A stretch of DNA of 64,000 bases from Macrococcoides epidermidis (GTDB lineage Bacteria; Bacillota; Bacilli; Staphylococcales; Staphylococcaceae): assembly GCF_042659445.1 (NCBI RefSeq), contig NZ_JBHSSR010000001.1, one strand, 5' to 3'. The position numbers and the translations under genes are program-made. Shown here one piece after another: positions 16,363-23,746 of this stretch (the first letter of the stretch is position 1; the number at the start of each line of letters is the position of its first letter). The notes beneath the pieces are model-generated. The model saw nothing but the letters and a program-made list of their open reading frames with translations, searched no databases and had not been told where the DNA came from.

Positions 16363-16824
16363 ATGAAGGGATTTCTCCTGAATGAAGGTGGATTTGTTAC
16401 ATATCCTTTTGAAGTATTTAAACACATTGAAGAATATGTGAAGTCTCTCAAATGGAAGATATATCCCCATGAGCATAATGGGGATTTTAACTATAATACT
16501 GTACCGTTTGATGATCCAGATAATCAATTTATAGATGGAGAAACGTTATATTTAATGTTGGAACAATATTCAGATGTGCAGTGGATATGGGGTGTATTAT
16601 CAGGATTTCCTAATGAAGTTTCCTGGGAAGAAATTATTGAGGATTCAAAGGATTATGATATCACTGATGAACAACCTTATTATAATAGCGGATTTAAGCA
16701 TATAGAGAATAAATCAGTATTTGAATTAATAGCGATGGATAGTTCAAGAACGATAATATTAATAGATGATGAGAAAGTTCAAGATGAATTGCTAGAACAT
16801 TTTCCGAATTCTGAAGAATTATAA
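16363..16824 (+). CDS. Unknown 153-residue acidic protein (possibly DUF2691-like)
   Basis: Soluble and acidic, rich in Tyr, Trp and Asp/Glu, starting MKGFLLNEGGFVTYPFEVF. The layout resembles DUF2691 proteins of Bacilli by length and by the C-terminal VFELIAMDSSRTIILIDD segment, but this is weak. Small acidic proteins of this type are often immunity proteins; no partner toxin is visible. ATG at 16363 follows AAGGGAGTG. Confidence 0.65.
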   Translation: MKGFLLNEGGFVTYPFEVFKHIEEYVKSLKWKIYPHEHNGDFNYNTVPFDDPDNQFIDGETLYLMLEQYSDVQWIWGVLSGFPNEVSWEEIIEDSKDYDITDEQPYYNSGFKHIENKSVFELIAMDSSRTIILIDDEKVQDELLEHFPNSEEL

Positions 16825-16854
16825 AAATGATGTTTCAGATGAAAGGGTAGTTAA

Positions 16855-17394
16855 ATGGGCAAAGTATATTTTATTAGACACTCCATTCGAGATATTTCGT
16901 ATAAACATGATGAAAGTGCACCATTGACTGAAGATGGTGTAAGGCTTGCTCAAAGTTTAATTGAGATTTTTAAAGATAAAGAAATTTCAGGGATTTTTTC
17001 TAGCCCTTATAAACGTGCATTGGATACAGTTACGGCGATTGCTGAAAATAAAGGTTTGAAGATAGAGATTTTAGATAATTTTTATGAGCGTACGGTTGGT
17101 GATTGGATCGATAATTTCTCGGAATTTGCAGAACGTCAGTGGAAGGATTTTGATTATAAACTTGAGAATGGTGAATCATTGAATGATGTTAAGCAAAGAA
17201 TTGTGCCGGCGTTTGAAGATCTGATTATAGGGAGCGAGGGTGACTTAATTATTTGTGGTCATGGTACTTCTTTTTCAGTATTGTTTAATCATCTGACTGA
17301 TGGGGCGTTTGGTTATAATGATTTCTGTGAAATGAACATGCCAGATGTATTTGAATATGAAATTGGCGGAAATGTAGTGGCTAAATATATATGA
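16855..17394 (+). CDS. Histidine phosphatase family protein
   Basis: 179 residues of the phosphoglycerate mutase-like superfamily. The catalytic IRHSIRD has Arg8-His9, which becomes phosphorylated; SSPYKRALDT supplies the second Arg, and CGHGTSF the second His. The acid residue is in FYERTVGDW. Substrate unknown; relatives include RNA or nucleotide phosphatases and probable sugar phosphatases. ATG at 16855 follows AAAGGG. Confidence 0.85.
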   Translation: MGKVYFIRHSIRDISYKHDESAPLTEDGVRLAQSLIEIFKDKEISGIFSSPYKRALDTVTAIAENKGLKIEILDNFYERTVGDWIDNFSEFAERQWKDFDYKLENGESLNDVKQRIVPAFEDLIIGSEGDLIICGHGTSFSVLFNHLTDGAFGYNDFCEMNMPDVFEYEIGGNVVAKYI

Positions 17395-17419
17395 TTTGTT
17401 GTAATAAATTTGAAAATGT

Positions 17420-17623
17420 TGCGCATACTGTATGAGTTGAGTGCAATATTTGTAAGTAGTTTACAATTTCTGCACACTCTGAATGTGAAATGTGCAGTAG
17501 TTGTAATTTATTTCAAATTCTTGCGCACTCTTGTTGGACTCTGCGCAATATTTGTAAATAAAAGTAATCAGATGCACACTATTTATACAAAGTGGGCACA
17601 TGCAGCCATATTATGGTATCCAT
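17420..17623 (+). repeat. Four degenerate 51-bp tandem repeats
   Basis: The motif TGCRCACT starts at 17420, 17471, 17522 and 17573, exactly 51 bases apart. Each unit contains TGCGCA or TGCACA, a spacer, a complementary TGCRCA or TGTGCA, then about TATTTGTAA and an AT-rich tail, so each can fold into a hairpin (best in unit 3: TTGCGCA/TGCGCAA). Since 51 is a multiple of three, a 71-codon frame (17410-17625) runs through all units, with the repeated pattern LRTL...LCAIFV. It has no convincing ribosome binding site. It fills the 281-base space between the histidine phosphatase and decarboxylase genes. Confidence 0.8.
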
Positions 17624-17631
17624 AATCAAAG

Positions 17632-17670
17632 AAACCCCCGTCTCCTCATATTTATGAGTAAACGGGGGTT
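17632..17670. terminator. Bidirectional terminator between convergent genes
   Basis: AAACCCCCGT pairs with ACGGGGGTT around an inner CTCATA/TATGAG hairpin; a T-rich run lies on the minus strand and a short one on the plus. It lies 6 bases from the stop of the decarboxylase gene. Confidence 0.85.
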
Positions 17671-17675
17671 AAATA

Positions 17676-19322
17676 TTATGCTTTTTTATTTGCTTCTGCA
17701 AATGCTTTAGAGATGTCGATTAATTTTTTCGGTGCATCTTGAACTGCCATATGGATTTCAACGAAATGTAAGTGATCTTTATCCGCTTTAATTTTATCCA
17801 TTACAGCTTTCAATTCGTTCGAAGTTTTCGCGTCGTGTACAACAACTTCATCTTTTGCACCAAATGTTTCTGGTAACTGTTTATAGTTCCACATTTTAAT
17901 ATCATTATATGGTTCTTCCATACCGTGAATGAGTCTTTCTACAGTATAACCATCGTTATTGATAACGAAGATGATCGGTTTAATGCCTGTGCGAATCATT
18001 GTTGATAATGCTTGAACTGTTAATTGTAAAGACCCATCTCCAATCAGTAATAGGTTACGACGGTTTACATCGGCATGTTGGCTTCCTAGTAATGCCGGGA
18101 ATGTATAACCGATTGATCCCCATAATGGTTGTCCGATATATTGATTGCCTTTATAAAGTGATAAATCATATGCGCCAAAGAATGATGTCCCTTGTTCGGC
18201 AAGTAAGATATCATCTTTTTCTAAGAAGGCATTAACTAATTTAAAATAGTTTTCCTGAACTAACGGTTCATCATTTAATACATAATTCATCTCAGAGCGT
18301 TTAAATTTAGGATAGTCGGCACTATTCTTATAGTCTAATGTCAATAATCCATCTACTAAATCGATGATTGAAACGTCATCACTTACAACACTGCCAGCTT
18401 TAAAGTCATTTTGATTCATGAAGATAACGTCGTTAACGTCAAATTCATAGCTGAATCCAGCAGTCGCTGAGTCAGTTAATTTTGCTCCTAAATTAATAAT
18501 ACAATCTGAGTTATTTACATAGTTACGTACATTTTCCTCAGCAATTTTTCCGTCAAAGATACCTAAATATTTATTATTTTCTTCATTAAAGGCTGATTTA
18601 CCGAGTGATAATTGAGCTACCGGAATATTTGTTAAGTCTGCAAGTTGTTCAAGTTTATCGTGTAGATCAAATGAATTAATTTCATGACCTACAATGAATA
18701 CAGGTTGTTTTGCTTTTGATAATCTTTCTTTAACTGCTTCGATATACTGTGATACGTCTTTTGCTGCGTGCTGATACGCAACAGGAGCATCTGTTACTTC
18801 AATTTCTGTTAATGCAACATCTATCGGTAAATGAATATGAACAGGACGACGTTCACGAATAGCTGCATTGATTACGCGTGGTATTTCTGTTTGCGCATTT
18901 TCAACTGTCAAAATTGTTGTTGCACAAGTAATGTGTTCATACATTTTAGAATAAGCATCAAACACACCTTCACCTAATGAATGATGAACGTATCGTCCTT
19001 CTTGCTGAGCGATACTTGATGGTCCACCAGCAATCTTTATAACAGGTACGCGTTCGGCATAACTTCCGGCAATACCATTGACCGCACTTAATTCACCTAC
19101 ACCAAAAGTTGTACTCACTGCAGCTAATCCTTTAACACGTGCATAACCATCTGCTGCATACGCTGCGTTTAATTCATTCGTGTTACCAATCCATTCAATT
19201 TTGTCATGTCGTACAACATCATCTAAAAAGGCTAATGTAAAGTCACCGGGCACACCAAACATTTTATCTACGCCGTTTACTGCTAATGTATCTAATAATA
19301 GTTGACCGATTCTTTGTTTCAT
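17676..19322 (-). CDS. Indolepyruvate/branched-chain 2-keto acid decarboxylase (IpdC/KdcA family)
   Basis: 548 residues, thiamine diphosphate dependent. Seen: GVPGDFTLAFLDD at the N-terminus, the catalytic Glu50 in GNTNELNAAYAADGYAR, the His pair in YVHHSLGEG, and the TPP motif GDGSLQLTVQA...INNDGYT. The reaction converts 2-keto acids to aldehydes and CO2, in the Ehrlich pathway; keto acids from Leu, Ile, Val or Phe, indolepyruvate or pyruvate are all possible. ATG (complement of 19320-19322) follows AAGGAGAG; TTG at 19325 is too near. Transcribed divergently from a MarR gene that probably represses it. Confidence 0.9.
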   Translation of the reverse strand: MKQRIGQLLLDTLAVNGVDKMFGVPGDFTLAFLDDVVRHDKIEWIGNTNELNAAYAADGYARVKGLAAVSTTFGVGELSAVNGIAGSYAERVPVIKIAGGPSSIAQQEGRYVHHSLGEGVFDAYSKMYEHITCATTILTVENAQTEIPRVINAAIRERRPVHIHLPIDVALTEIEVTDAPVAYQHAAKDVSQYIEAVKERLSKAKQPVFIVGHEINSFDLHDKLEQLADLTNIPVAQLSLGKSAFNEENNKYLGIFDGKIAEENVRNYVNNSDCIINLGAKLTDSATAGFSYEFDVNDVIFMNQNDFKAGSVVSDDVSIIDLVDGLLTLDYKNSADYPKFKRSEMNYVLNDEPLVQENYFKLVNAFLEKDDILLAEQGTSFFGAYDLSLYKGNQYIGQPLWGSIGYTFPALLGSQHADVNRRNLLLIGDGSLQLTVQALSTMIRTGIKPIIFVINNDGYTVERLIHGMEEPYNDIKMWNYKQLPETFGAKDEVVVHDAKTSNELKAVMDKIKADKDHLHFVEIHMAVQDAPKKLIDISKAFAEANKKA

Positions 19323-19357
19323 CAATATTCTCTCCTTATATTAATTATTCTTTCTTT

Positions 19358-19394
19358 AATATAATATGTGAAAAATAATAAGTCAACACTATTG
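19358..19394 (-). promoter_or_regulatory. Promoter of the keto acid decarboxylase gene with operator half-site
   Basis: On the minus strand TTGACT (19381-19386) and TATATT (19358-19363) have a 17-base spacer. CACTATTG (19387-19394) abuts the -35 and is the inverted mate of CAATAGTG at 19416-19423. Confidence 0.72.
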
Positions 19395-19403
19395 ACCTAT
19401 TAA

Positions 19404-19431
19404 TTGAAATAAGTGCAATAGTGGGTATAAT
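19404..19431 (+). promoter_or_regulatory. Promoter of the MarR gene with operator half-site
   Basis: TTGAAA (19404-19409) and TATAAT (19426-19431) with a 16-base spacer. CAATAGTG (19416-19423) lies in the spacer, so a bound repressor would block this promoter. Confidence 0.7.
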
Positions 19432-19459
19432 AAAGATAAGTATATTAAAGGAGAATACA

Positions 19460-19903
19460 ATGACGCCGGATCGTGACAATGAACATTTACTATTTTATTT
19501 TGCCTATAAGACGTATATCACCACAGCTGACGAGATTATAGAACAATATGGCATGCAGCGACAACATCACCGTTTTCTATTTTTCATTTGTATGAAACCG
19601 GGGATTACACAAAAAGAATTACTTCAAGTGCTTGAAATTTCTAAGCAAGGTTCACACAATACATTAAAAGTATTAAAAGAAAAAGCGCTCATTAAAGAAA
19701 AAACAGCAACCAATGATAAGCGACTGAAGGAATTACATCCCACGCCGTCAGGCTATGCTTTAATTGAGAAGTTAAATCAAGCACAAAGAGATTTGATGGA
19801 TGAAATGTTTTCTGAACATGGTTATGACTGGTATAAAGTCATGGAAGGTTTATCACAAAAAAGAGAAGGATTTAGTATCATTATGCATGAAAAAGAGTCA
19901 TAA
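19460..19903 (+). CDS. MarR family transcriptional regulator, divergent from the decarboxylase
   Basis: 147 residues. The winged-helix core spans KPGITQKELLQVLEISKQGS (recognition region), KVLKEKALI and the wing TATNDKRLKELHPTPSGYAL. One Cys lies just before the helix-turn-helix (FICMKPG), where redox sensing would be possible. ATG at 19460 follows AAAGGAG. The shared intergenic region with two CAATAGTG half-sites points to control of both itself and the decarboxylase gene. Confidence 0.9.
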   Translation: MTPDRDNEHLLFYFAYKTYITTADEIIEQYGMQRQHHRFLFFICMKPGITQKELLQVLEISKQGSHNTLKVLKEKALIKEKTATNDKRLKELHPTPSGYALIEKLNQAQRDLMDEMFSEHGYDWYKVMEGLSQKREGFSIIMHEKES

Positions 19904-19932
19904 TAAGATAAGAATAATAAGCGAGGTAACGT

Positions 19933-20670
19933 ATGGAACTTATAGAATCAGTAAACAATCTTAAAATTAAACAGATTGCAAAACTACATGCAAGAAAAGA
20001 GCGTAAGAAAACAGGTCAATTTTTACTTGAAGGATTTCATTTAGTAGAAGAAGCAGCAAAAAGTAATATTGATATTGAAATGATCTTGACTGTAAATCCT
20101 GATAAGTTGACTGAAGTAATGGTTGAGAACAGTAAACAGCAATACGAAATAACATTTAAGATTGCAGAGAAATTATCTCAAACTGAAGCACCTCAAGGTA
20201 TTTATGCAGTTTGTAATATGCCATCAATCGACGACGTTACATTGAACCGCGCAGTTTATCTGGATCGCATACAGGATCCCGGCAATGTCGGCACAATTAT
20301 TCGTACCGCAGATGCTGCAGGTATAGATGCTGTAATTATAGCGAAAGGCACAGTCGATATTTATAACGATAAAGTGTTACGTGCCTCACAAGGCAGTGTC
20401 TTTCATATTCCGGTCATAGAGATGGATTTTGAAGAGGCAAGACAAAAAGTGGATGGTAAAGTTATGGGAACAAGTCTTGAAAATTCAGTAGACTATCATC
20501 AAGTTGAAAAAACGGATTCATTTTTATTAGTCCTTGGTAATGAAGGACAAGGTGTAGATCAGGCGATACTTGATCAAACGGACATAAATCTTTATGTACC
20601 GATACACGGTAAAGCTGAAAGTTTAAATGTGGCAGTATGTGCAGGTATATTAATGTATCACTTGATTTAA
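19933..20670 (+). CDS. TrmH/SpoU-family RNA 2'-O-ribose methyltransferase
   Basis: 245 residues. N-terminal substrate-binding domain (FLLEGFHLVEEAA), then the SPOUT knot with the three SpoU motifs: LDRIQDPGNVGTIIRTADAAG (motif 1, 21 residues at about 107-127), LVLGNEGQGV (motif 2) and IPIHGKAESLNVAVCAGILMY-type motif 3. It methylates 23S rRNA or tRNA with SAM. The position ahead of pheST matches ysgA of Bacillus. ATG at 19933 follows GCGAGGTAA. Confidence 0.92.
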   Translation: MELIESVNNLKIKQIAKLHARKERKKTGQFLLEGFHLVEEAAKSNIDIEMILTVNPDKLTEVMVENSKQQYEITFKIAEKLSQTEAPQGIYAVCNMPSIDDVTLNRAVYLDRIQDPGNVGTIIRTADAAGIDAVIIAKGTVDIYNDKVLRASQGSVFHIPVIEMDFEEARQKVDGKVMGTSLENSVDYHQVEKTDSFLLVLGNEGQGVDQAILDQTDINLYVPIHGKAESLNVAVCAGILMYHLI

Positions 20671-20697
20671 CAACATAAAATAGAGAGAAGTGTGGGC

Positions 20698-21063
20698 ATG
20701 GCGTATTTTCATTTTTTAGCTGCATGGAGTAATCAGGATATAGTGCAAATTAAAAAAATTATTTCGCATGATATTAAAGCAACTTTTATCAATAATGAAT
20801 GTGAAGAAATTGTAATGGATTATGATGGATTAATTGATTTATTACAGCAACGGTTTGAATCCGATCAAGAGTGGGATTTTGAAGTCATCTATAATGCGCA
20901 GAAAAGTGAAAGTAGTATTGTAGTGGTTGAGATTACACGCGAAAATAATCGTCATGAATTGATTGAAGACAAAGCATTATGCACTTTATTCTTTAGAAAA
21001 GGTGCTCAATTTAATAATTTAGTAAGACTCGATATGGTGATGGGGATTAAGCATACGATATAA
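20698..21063 (+). CDS. NTF2-like hypothetical protein
   Basis: 121 residues. FHFLAAWSNQDIVQIKKIIS followed by a beta-rich part resembles the cone-shaped NTF2/SnoaL-like fold, whose members bind small ligands or are enzymes. No catalytic motif stands out. ATG at 20698 follows GAGAGAAG; the GTG at 20692 is too near. It is close behind the methyltransferase gene and probably in its transcript. Ends at a terminator. Confidence 0.7.
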   Translation: MAYFHFLAAWSNQDIVQIKKIISHDIKATFINNECEEIVMDYDGLIDLLQQRFESDQEWDFEVIYNAQKSESSIVVVEITRENNRHELIEDKALCTLFFRKGAQFNNLVRLDMVMGIKHTI

Positions 21064-21092
21064 CTCTTCTGTTTGAAGGGTTATTTTTTTGT
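21062..21092 (+). terminator. Terminator after the NTF2-like gene
   Basis: AACTCTTC-TGTTT-GAAGGGTT with one wobble pair, then ATTTTTTT. Confidence 0.85.
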
Positions 21093-21171
21093 ATATTTTT
21101 TTGGAACTGTAACAAAATGGATGAAATAAATTGTAATAAAATGTTATTATTGGTATAAGGAGTTGGTGTGA

Positions 21172-21660
21172 ATGAAGGAAGAGATACAATTTTACTTTAA
21201 ACATTTTTTTGATTTCGATACTAGTGTAAATAAAGCGAGATATAAGAAACAAAATACGATTAGTTTTATTATTATTCTAATACTCGCAATTCCGACATTC
21301 TTTTTATTTATTAAATTTTATGATGAACTTGCTTTCAATGAATTGATAAAAATGGAAGACAAGGCATATGAGCAGTATCATATGAATCAAAGCATATTTT
21401 ATGTTGTCTTTGCAGGTATATTTTTTCTATTGATTCATATCATTCAGGTATCAAATGAAATACATCGTTATAATGCACGAGGAAAAAATTGGAGAAAGCC
21501 AATTTTGTATTTACTAATGCTATATCTAATCTATATTGTAATAAACCTCATATTATTTCTGAACAGACAACCTGAATTAATGAGAACAACATTTGGTGTT
21601 TTAATATTGTCTCAGTTTATATGGATTGGAAATGATGAACTTCTGGAAGGAGAAACATAA
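21172..21660 (+). CDS. Unknown membrane protein, paralog A of a tandem pair
   Basis: 162 residues with four hydrophobic segments (about 30-48, 74-92, 108-127 and 138-153). The N-terminal pattern, FYFKHFFDFDTSVNKARYKKQ, is echoed in the next gene (FYFATLFDTKYKMGVKQYRNQ), as are the segment spacing and an NEI..YNARGKNWRKPI versus FEIKRANFKNINWVI region. The genes therefore look like diverged duplicates. ATG at 21172 follows AAGGAG. Stop and next start overlap (TAATG). Family not recognised. Confidence 0.75.
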   Translation: MKEEIQFYFKHFFDFDTSVNKARYKKQNTISFIIILILAIPTFFLFIKFYDELAFNELIKMEDKAYEQYHMNQSIFYVVFAGIFFLLIHIIQVSNEIHRYNARGKNWRKPILYLLMLYLIYIVINLILFLNRQPELMRTTFGVLILSQFIWIGNDELLEGET

Positions 21661-22193
21661 TGATCACACAATTAAAAAGAGAACTAGCATTTTACTTCGC
21701 CACTCTCTTCGATACAAAATACAAGATGGGTGTTAAGCAATATCGTAACCAAAGACTTTATATTTCTGTACTAACATTTATTCCGCTTGCAATTTTTTTA
21801 ATCTATGTCTTCTTTTTAAATGATACTTTTATACAGTCAGATGCATATTACGATTTGCCGATTAAAGAACAAGATCGATTGAGTTCGTTAGATGATTTCA
21901 AGTTTTCTCTGTTATTTACACTGGCTGTAATAATGATGAAAGTCATTCAATTACCCTTTGAAATTAAACGAGCTAATTTCAAAAATATCAATTGGGTAAT
22001 TAGAATCCTCATTCTGGTTATTGGATTTAGTTTTATCATTTTCTGGAGCTTTTATCGATACCATCAAGGTAAAGTAACTTTTACACATGAAATTATCTTC
22101 TTTGTCGTGATATTAAATCTTGTGTTTGGTAATAATTCTTATGAAACTGAAGAAGAGAAGGAGCTGTATAAAATACATGGAGAACATATTTAA
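21660..22193 (+). CDS. Unknown membrane protein, paralog B of a tandem pair
   Basis: 177 residues with four membrane segments at similar spacing to paralog A and the same start pattern, a short amphipathic FYF..LFD region then a basic stretch. It overlaps paralog A by one base and the next small gene by 17 bases, so all three are translationally coupled. The C-terminus ends in a charged tail (ETEEEKELYK). No enzyme motif seen. The pair may form a heteromeric membrane complex. Confidence 0.75.
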   Translation: MITQLKRELAFYFATLFDTKYKMGVKQYRNQRLYISVLTFIPLAIFLIYVFFLNDTFIQSDAYYDLPIKEQDRLSSLDDFKFSLLFTLAVIMMKVIQLPFEIKRANFKNINWVIRILILVIGFSFIIFWSFYRYHQGKVTFTHEIIFFVVILNLVFGNNSYETEEEKELYKIHGEHI

Positions 22194-22383
22194 CTTCCAG
22201 CTGCTGTTAAACGCGTCTTCAAGTGTAGAATGGGGTACGTTACTATTCAGTATTTTTTCATTGTTAATGATTTTGTTAATCATTTCATTGTTTGTCTATT
22301 CTTTAAGACGTCTTAAAAACTTAAATAAACTTGAACGACGCATACGAGATTTAGAAAAGCGTGATAAACGCAATGATTTATAG
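22177..22383 (+). CDS. Small membrane protein with C-terminal coiled coil (DUF4083-like)
   Basis: 68 residues: MENIFNFQLLLN, one membrane helix (about 20-42, LFSIFSLLMILLIISLFVYS), then a charged heptad segment RRLKNLNKLERRIRDLEKRD. This layout fits DUF4083-type proteins; the match is by layout only. ATG at 22177 follows AAGGAG inside the end of paralog B. The coiled coil could tether the cluster to a soluble partner or make oligomers. Confidence 0.68.
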   Translation: MENIFNFQLLLNASSSVEWGTLLFSIFSLLMILLIISLFVYSLRRLKNLNKLERRIRDLEKRDKRNDL

Positions 22384-22384
22384 G

Positions 22385-22413
22385 TTGAATATAATTTTTT
22401 TATTGATTATAAT
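22385..22413 (+). promoter_or_regulatory. Promoter of the pheST T-box leader
   Basis: TTGAAT (22385-22390) and TATAAT (22408-22413), 17-base spacer. It begins just after the small membrane protein gene stop and precedes the T-box leader. Confidence 0.75.
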
Positions 22414-22423
22414 AAATGTTAAT

Positions 22424-22647
22424 GAAATAAAGAACCGATAAAAAGACGTAATATGTGGACATGTTCAGAGAGCTATCGTTTGGTGAGAGATAGTCATCGA
22501 TACATATTTTTTCATCTTTTTGGTTGCTTAATAAGAAGTTAAGCCGGTGGACACCGTTATCATCAACAAGTGTGCACATTTGTGCAAATTTGGGTGGTAC
22601 CGCGGAATTCTTTTCGTCCCTTATTCAGGGATGGGGAGGATTTTTTT
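22424..22647 (+). ncRNA. T-box leader (tRNA-Phe responsive) of pheST
   Basis: The ~290-base leader holds CAGAGAGCT with GGTG-AGAG (stem I, about 22466-22490), a TTC at 22511-22513 that would be the Phe specifier, the T-box GGGTGGTACCGCGG (22592-22605) and an intrinsic terminator CGTCCC/GGGATG (22615-22633) with T7 at 22641. Uncharged tRNA-Phe pairs with the specifier and the GGTACC region bulge to stabilise the antiterminator. The specifier call is less sure than the T-box itself. Confidence 0.92.
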
Positions 22648-22675
22648 GTTTCTAAAAATTTAAGGAGGCATCACG

Positions 22676-23746
22676 ATGGAGTTAAAAGATAAATTACAAG
22701 CATTGAAAGAAGAAGCTGTTCAAAAAGTACAATCGATTTCTGAGAAAAAAGAATTACAGGATATTAAAGTATCTTATTTAGGTAAAAAAGGTGTCATCAC
22801 TGGTTTAATGAAAGAAATGAAGTCGTTACCGAATGAAGAGAAACCAAAGTTTGGTCAACTGGTAAACGATGCGCGTCAAACGGTTGAAAAAGCGATTGCT
22901 GAAGTTGAAGAAAAAATCCAACGTGAATTAATTAACCGTAAATTAGCAAGTGAAACAGTAGATATCACGTTACCAGGTAAAGAACTTACGAGTGGTGCGA
23001 GTCATCCATTAAATCGTATTGTCGAGGATATTGAAGATTTATTTGTCGGTTTAGGATATGAAGTTGTTGAAGGTTATGAAGTAGAAAGTGATTATTATAA
23101 CTTTGAAGCTTTAAACTTACCGAAGTCTCATCCGGCGCGTGATATGCAGGATAGTTTCTATATTTCTGAAGAAGTATTAATGCGTACACACACGTCTCCT
23201 GTTCAAGCACGTACGTTAGAGTCACGTAAAGGCGAAGGTCCTGTAAAGATTATTTGTCCAGGTAAAGTATACCGTCGTGATTCAGATGATGCTACGCATT
23301 CACATCAATTTACACAAATCGAAGGTTTAGTTGTTGATGAGAATATTAAAATGAGTGATTTAAAAGGAACATTGGAATACTTTGCGAAAAAAATGTTCGG
23401 TGAAGATCGTGAAATTCGTCTGCGTCCAAGTTTCTTCCCATTTACAGAACCTTCTGTTGAAGTCGATATTTCTTGCTTCAAATGTAAAGGTAAAGGGTGT
23501 AACGTTTGTAAAGGTACCGGCTGGATTGAAATTTTAGGTGCAGGTATGGTGCATCCTAACGTTTTAGAGATGGCAGGATTTGATTCTAAGAAATACTCTG
23601 GTTTCGCATTTGGAATGGGTCCTGACCGTATCGCGATGTTGAAATATGGTATTGAAGATATTCGTCATTTCTATACAAATGATTTACGATTTGTAACACA
23701 GTTTTTACGTGCTGAAGATGGAGGTAATGTTGATGTTAGTAAGTAA
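22676..23746 (+). CDS. pheS: Phenylalanyl-tRNA synthetase alpha subunit
   Basis: 356 residues. N-terminal coiled coil, then the class II catalytic core: HPARDMQDSFYI, the motif 2 RTHTSPVQARTL region, and motif 3 GFAFGMGPDRIAMLKYGI. CFKCKGKGCNVCKGTGW is a cysteine-rich insert typical of Firmicute PheS. Forms the (alpha-beta)2 enzyme with PheT. ATG at 22676 follows AAGGAGG; controlled by the T-box upstream. Overlaps pheT by 14 bases. Confidence 0.98.
   Translation: MELKDKLQALKEEAVQKVQSISEKKELQDIKVSYLGKKGVITGLMKEMKSLPNEEKPKFGQLVNDARQTVEKAIAEVEEKIQRELINRKLASETVDITLPGKELTSGASHPLNRIVEDIEDLFVGLGYEVVEGYEVESDYYNFEALNLPKSHPARDMQDSFYISEEVLMRTHTSPVQARTLESRKGEGPVKIICPGKVYRRDSDDATHSHQFTQIEGLVVDENIKMSDLKGTLEYFAKKMFGEDREIRLRPSFFPFTEPSVEVDISCFKCKGKGCNVCKGTGWIEILGAGMVHPNVLEMAGFDSKKYSGFAFGMGPDRIAMLKYGIEDIRHFYTNDLRFVTQFLRAEDGGNVDVSK

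Noticed and set aside
17410..17625. 71-codon open frame through the 51-bp repeats as a gene
   Set aside because: It exists because the repeat period is a multiple of three; there is no good ribosome binding site, and the start lies in AT-rich sequence just after another gene. Kept as a repeat.
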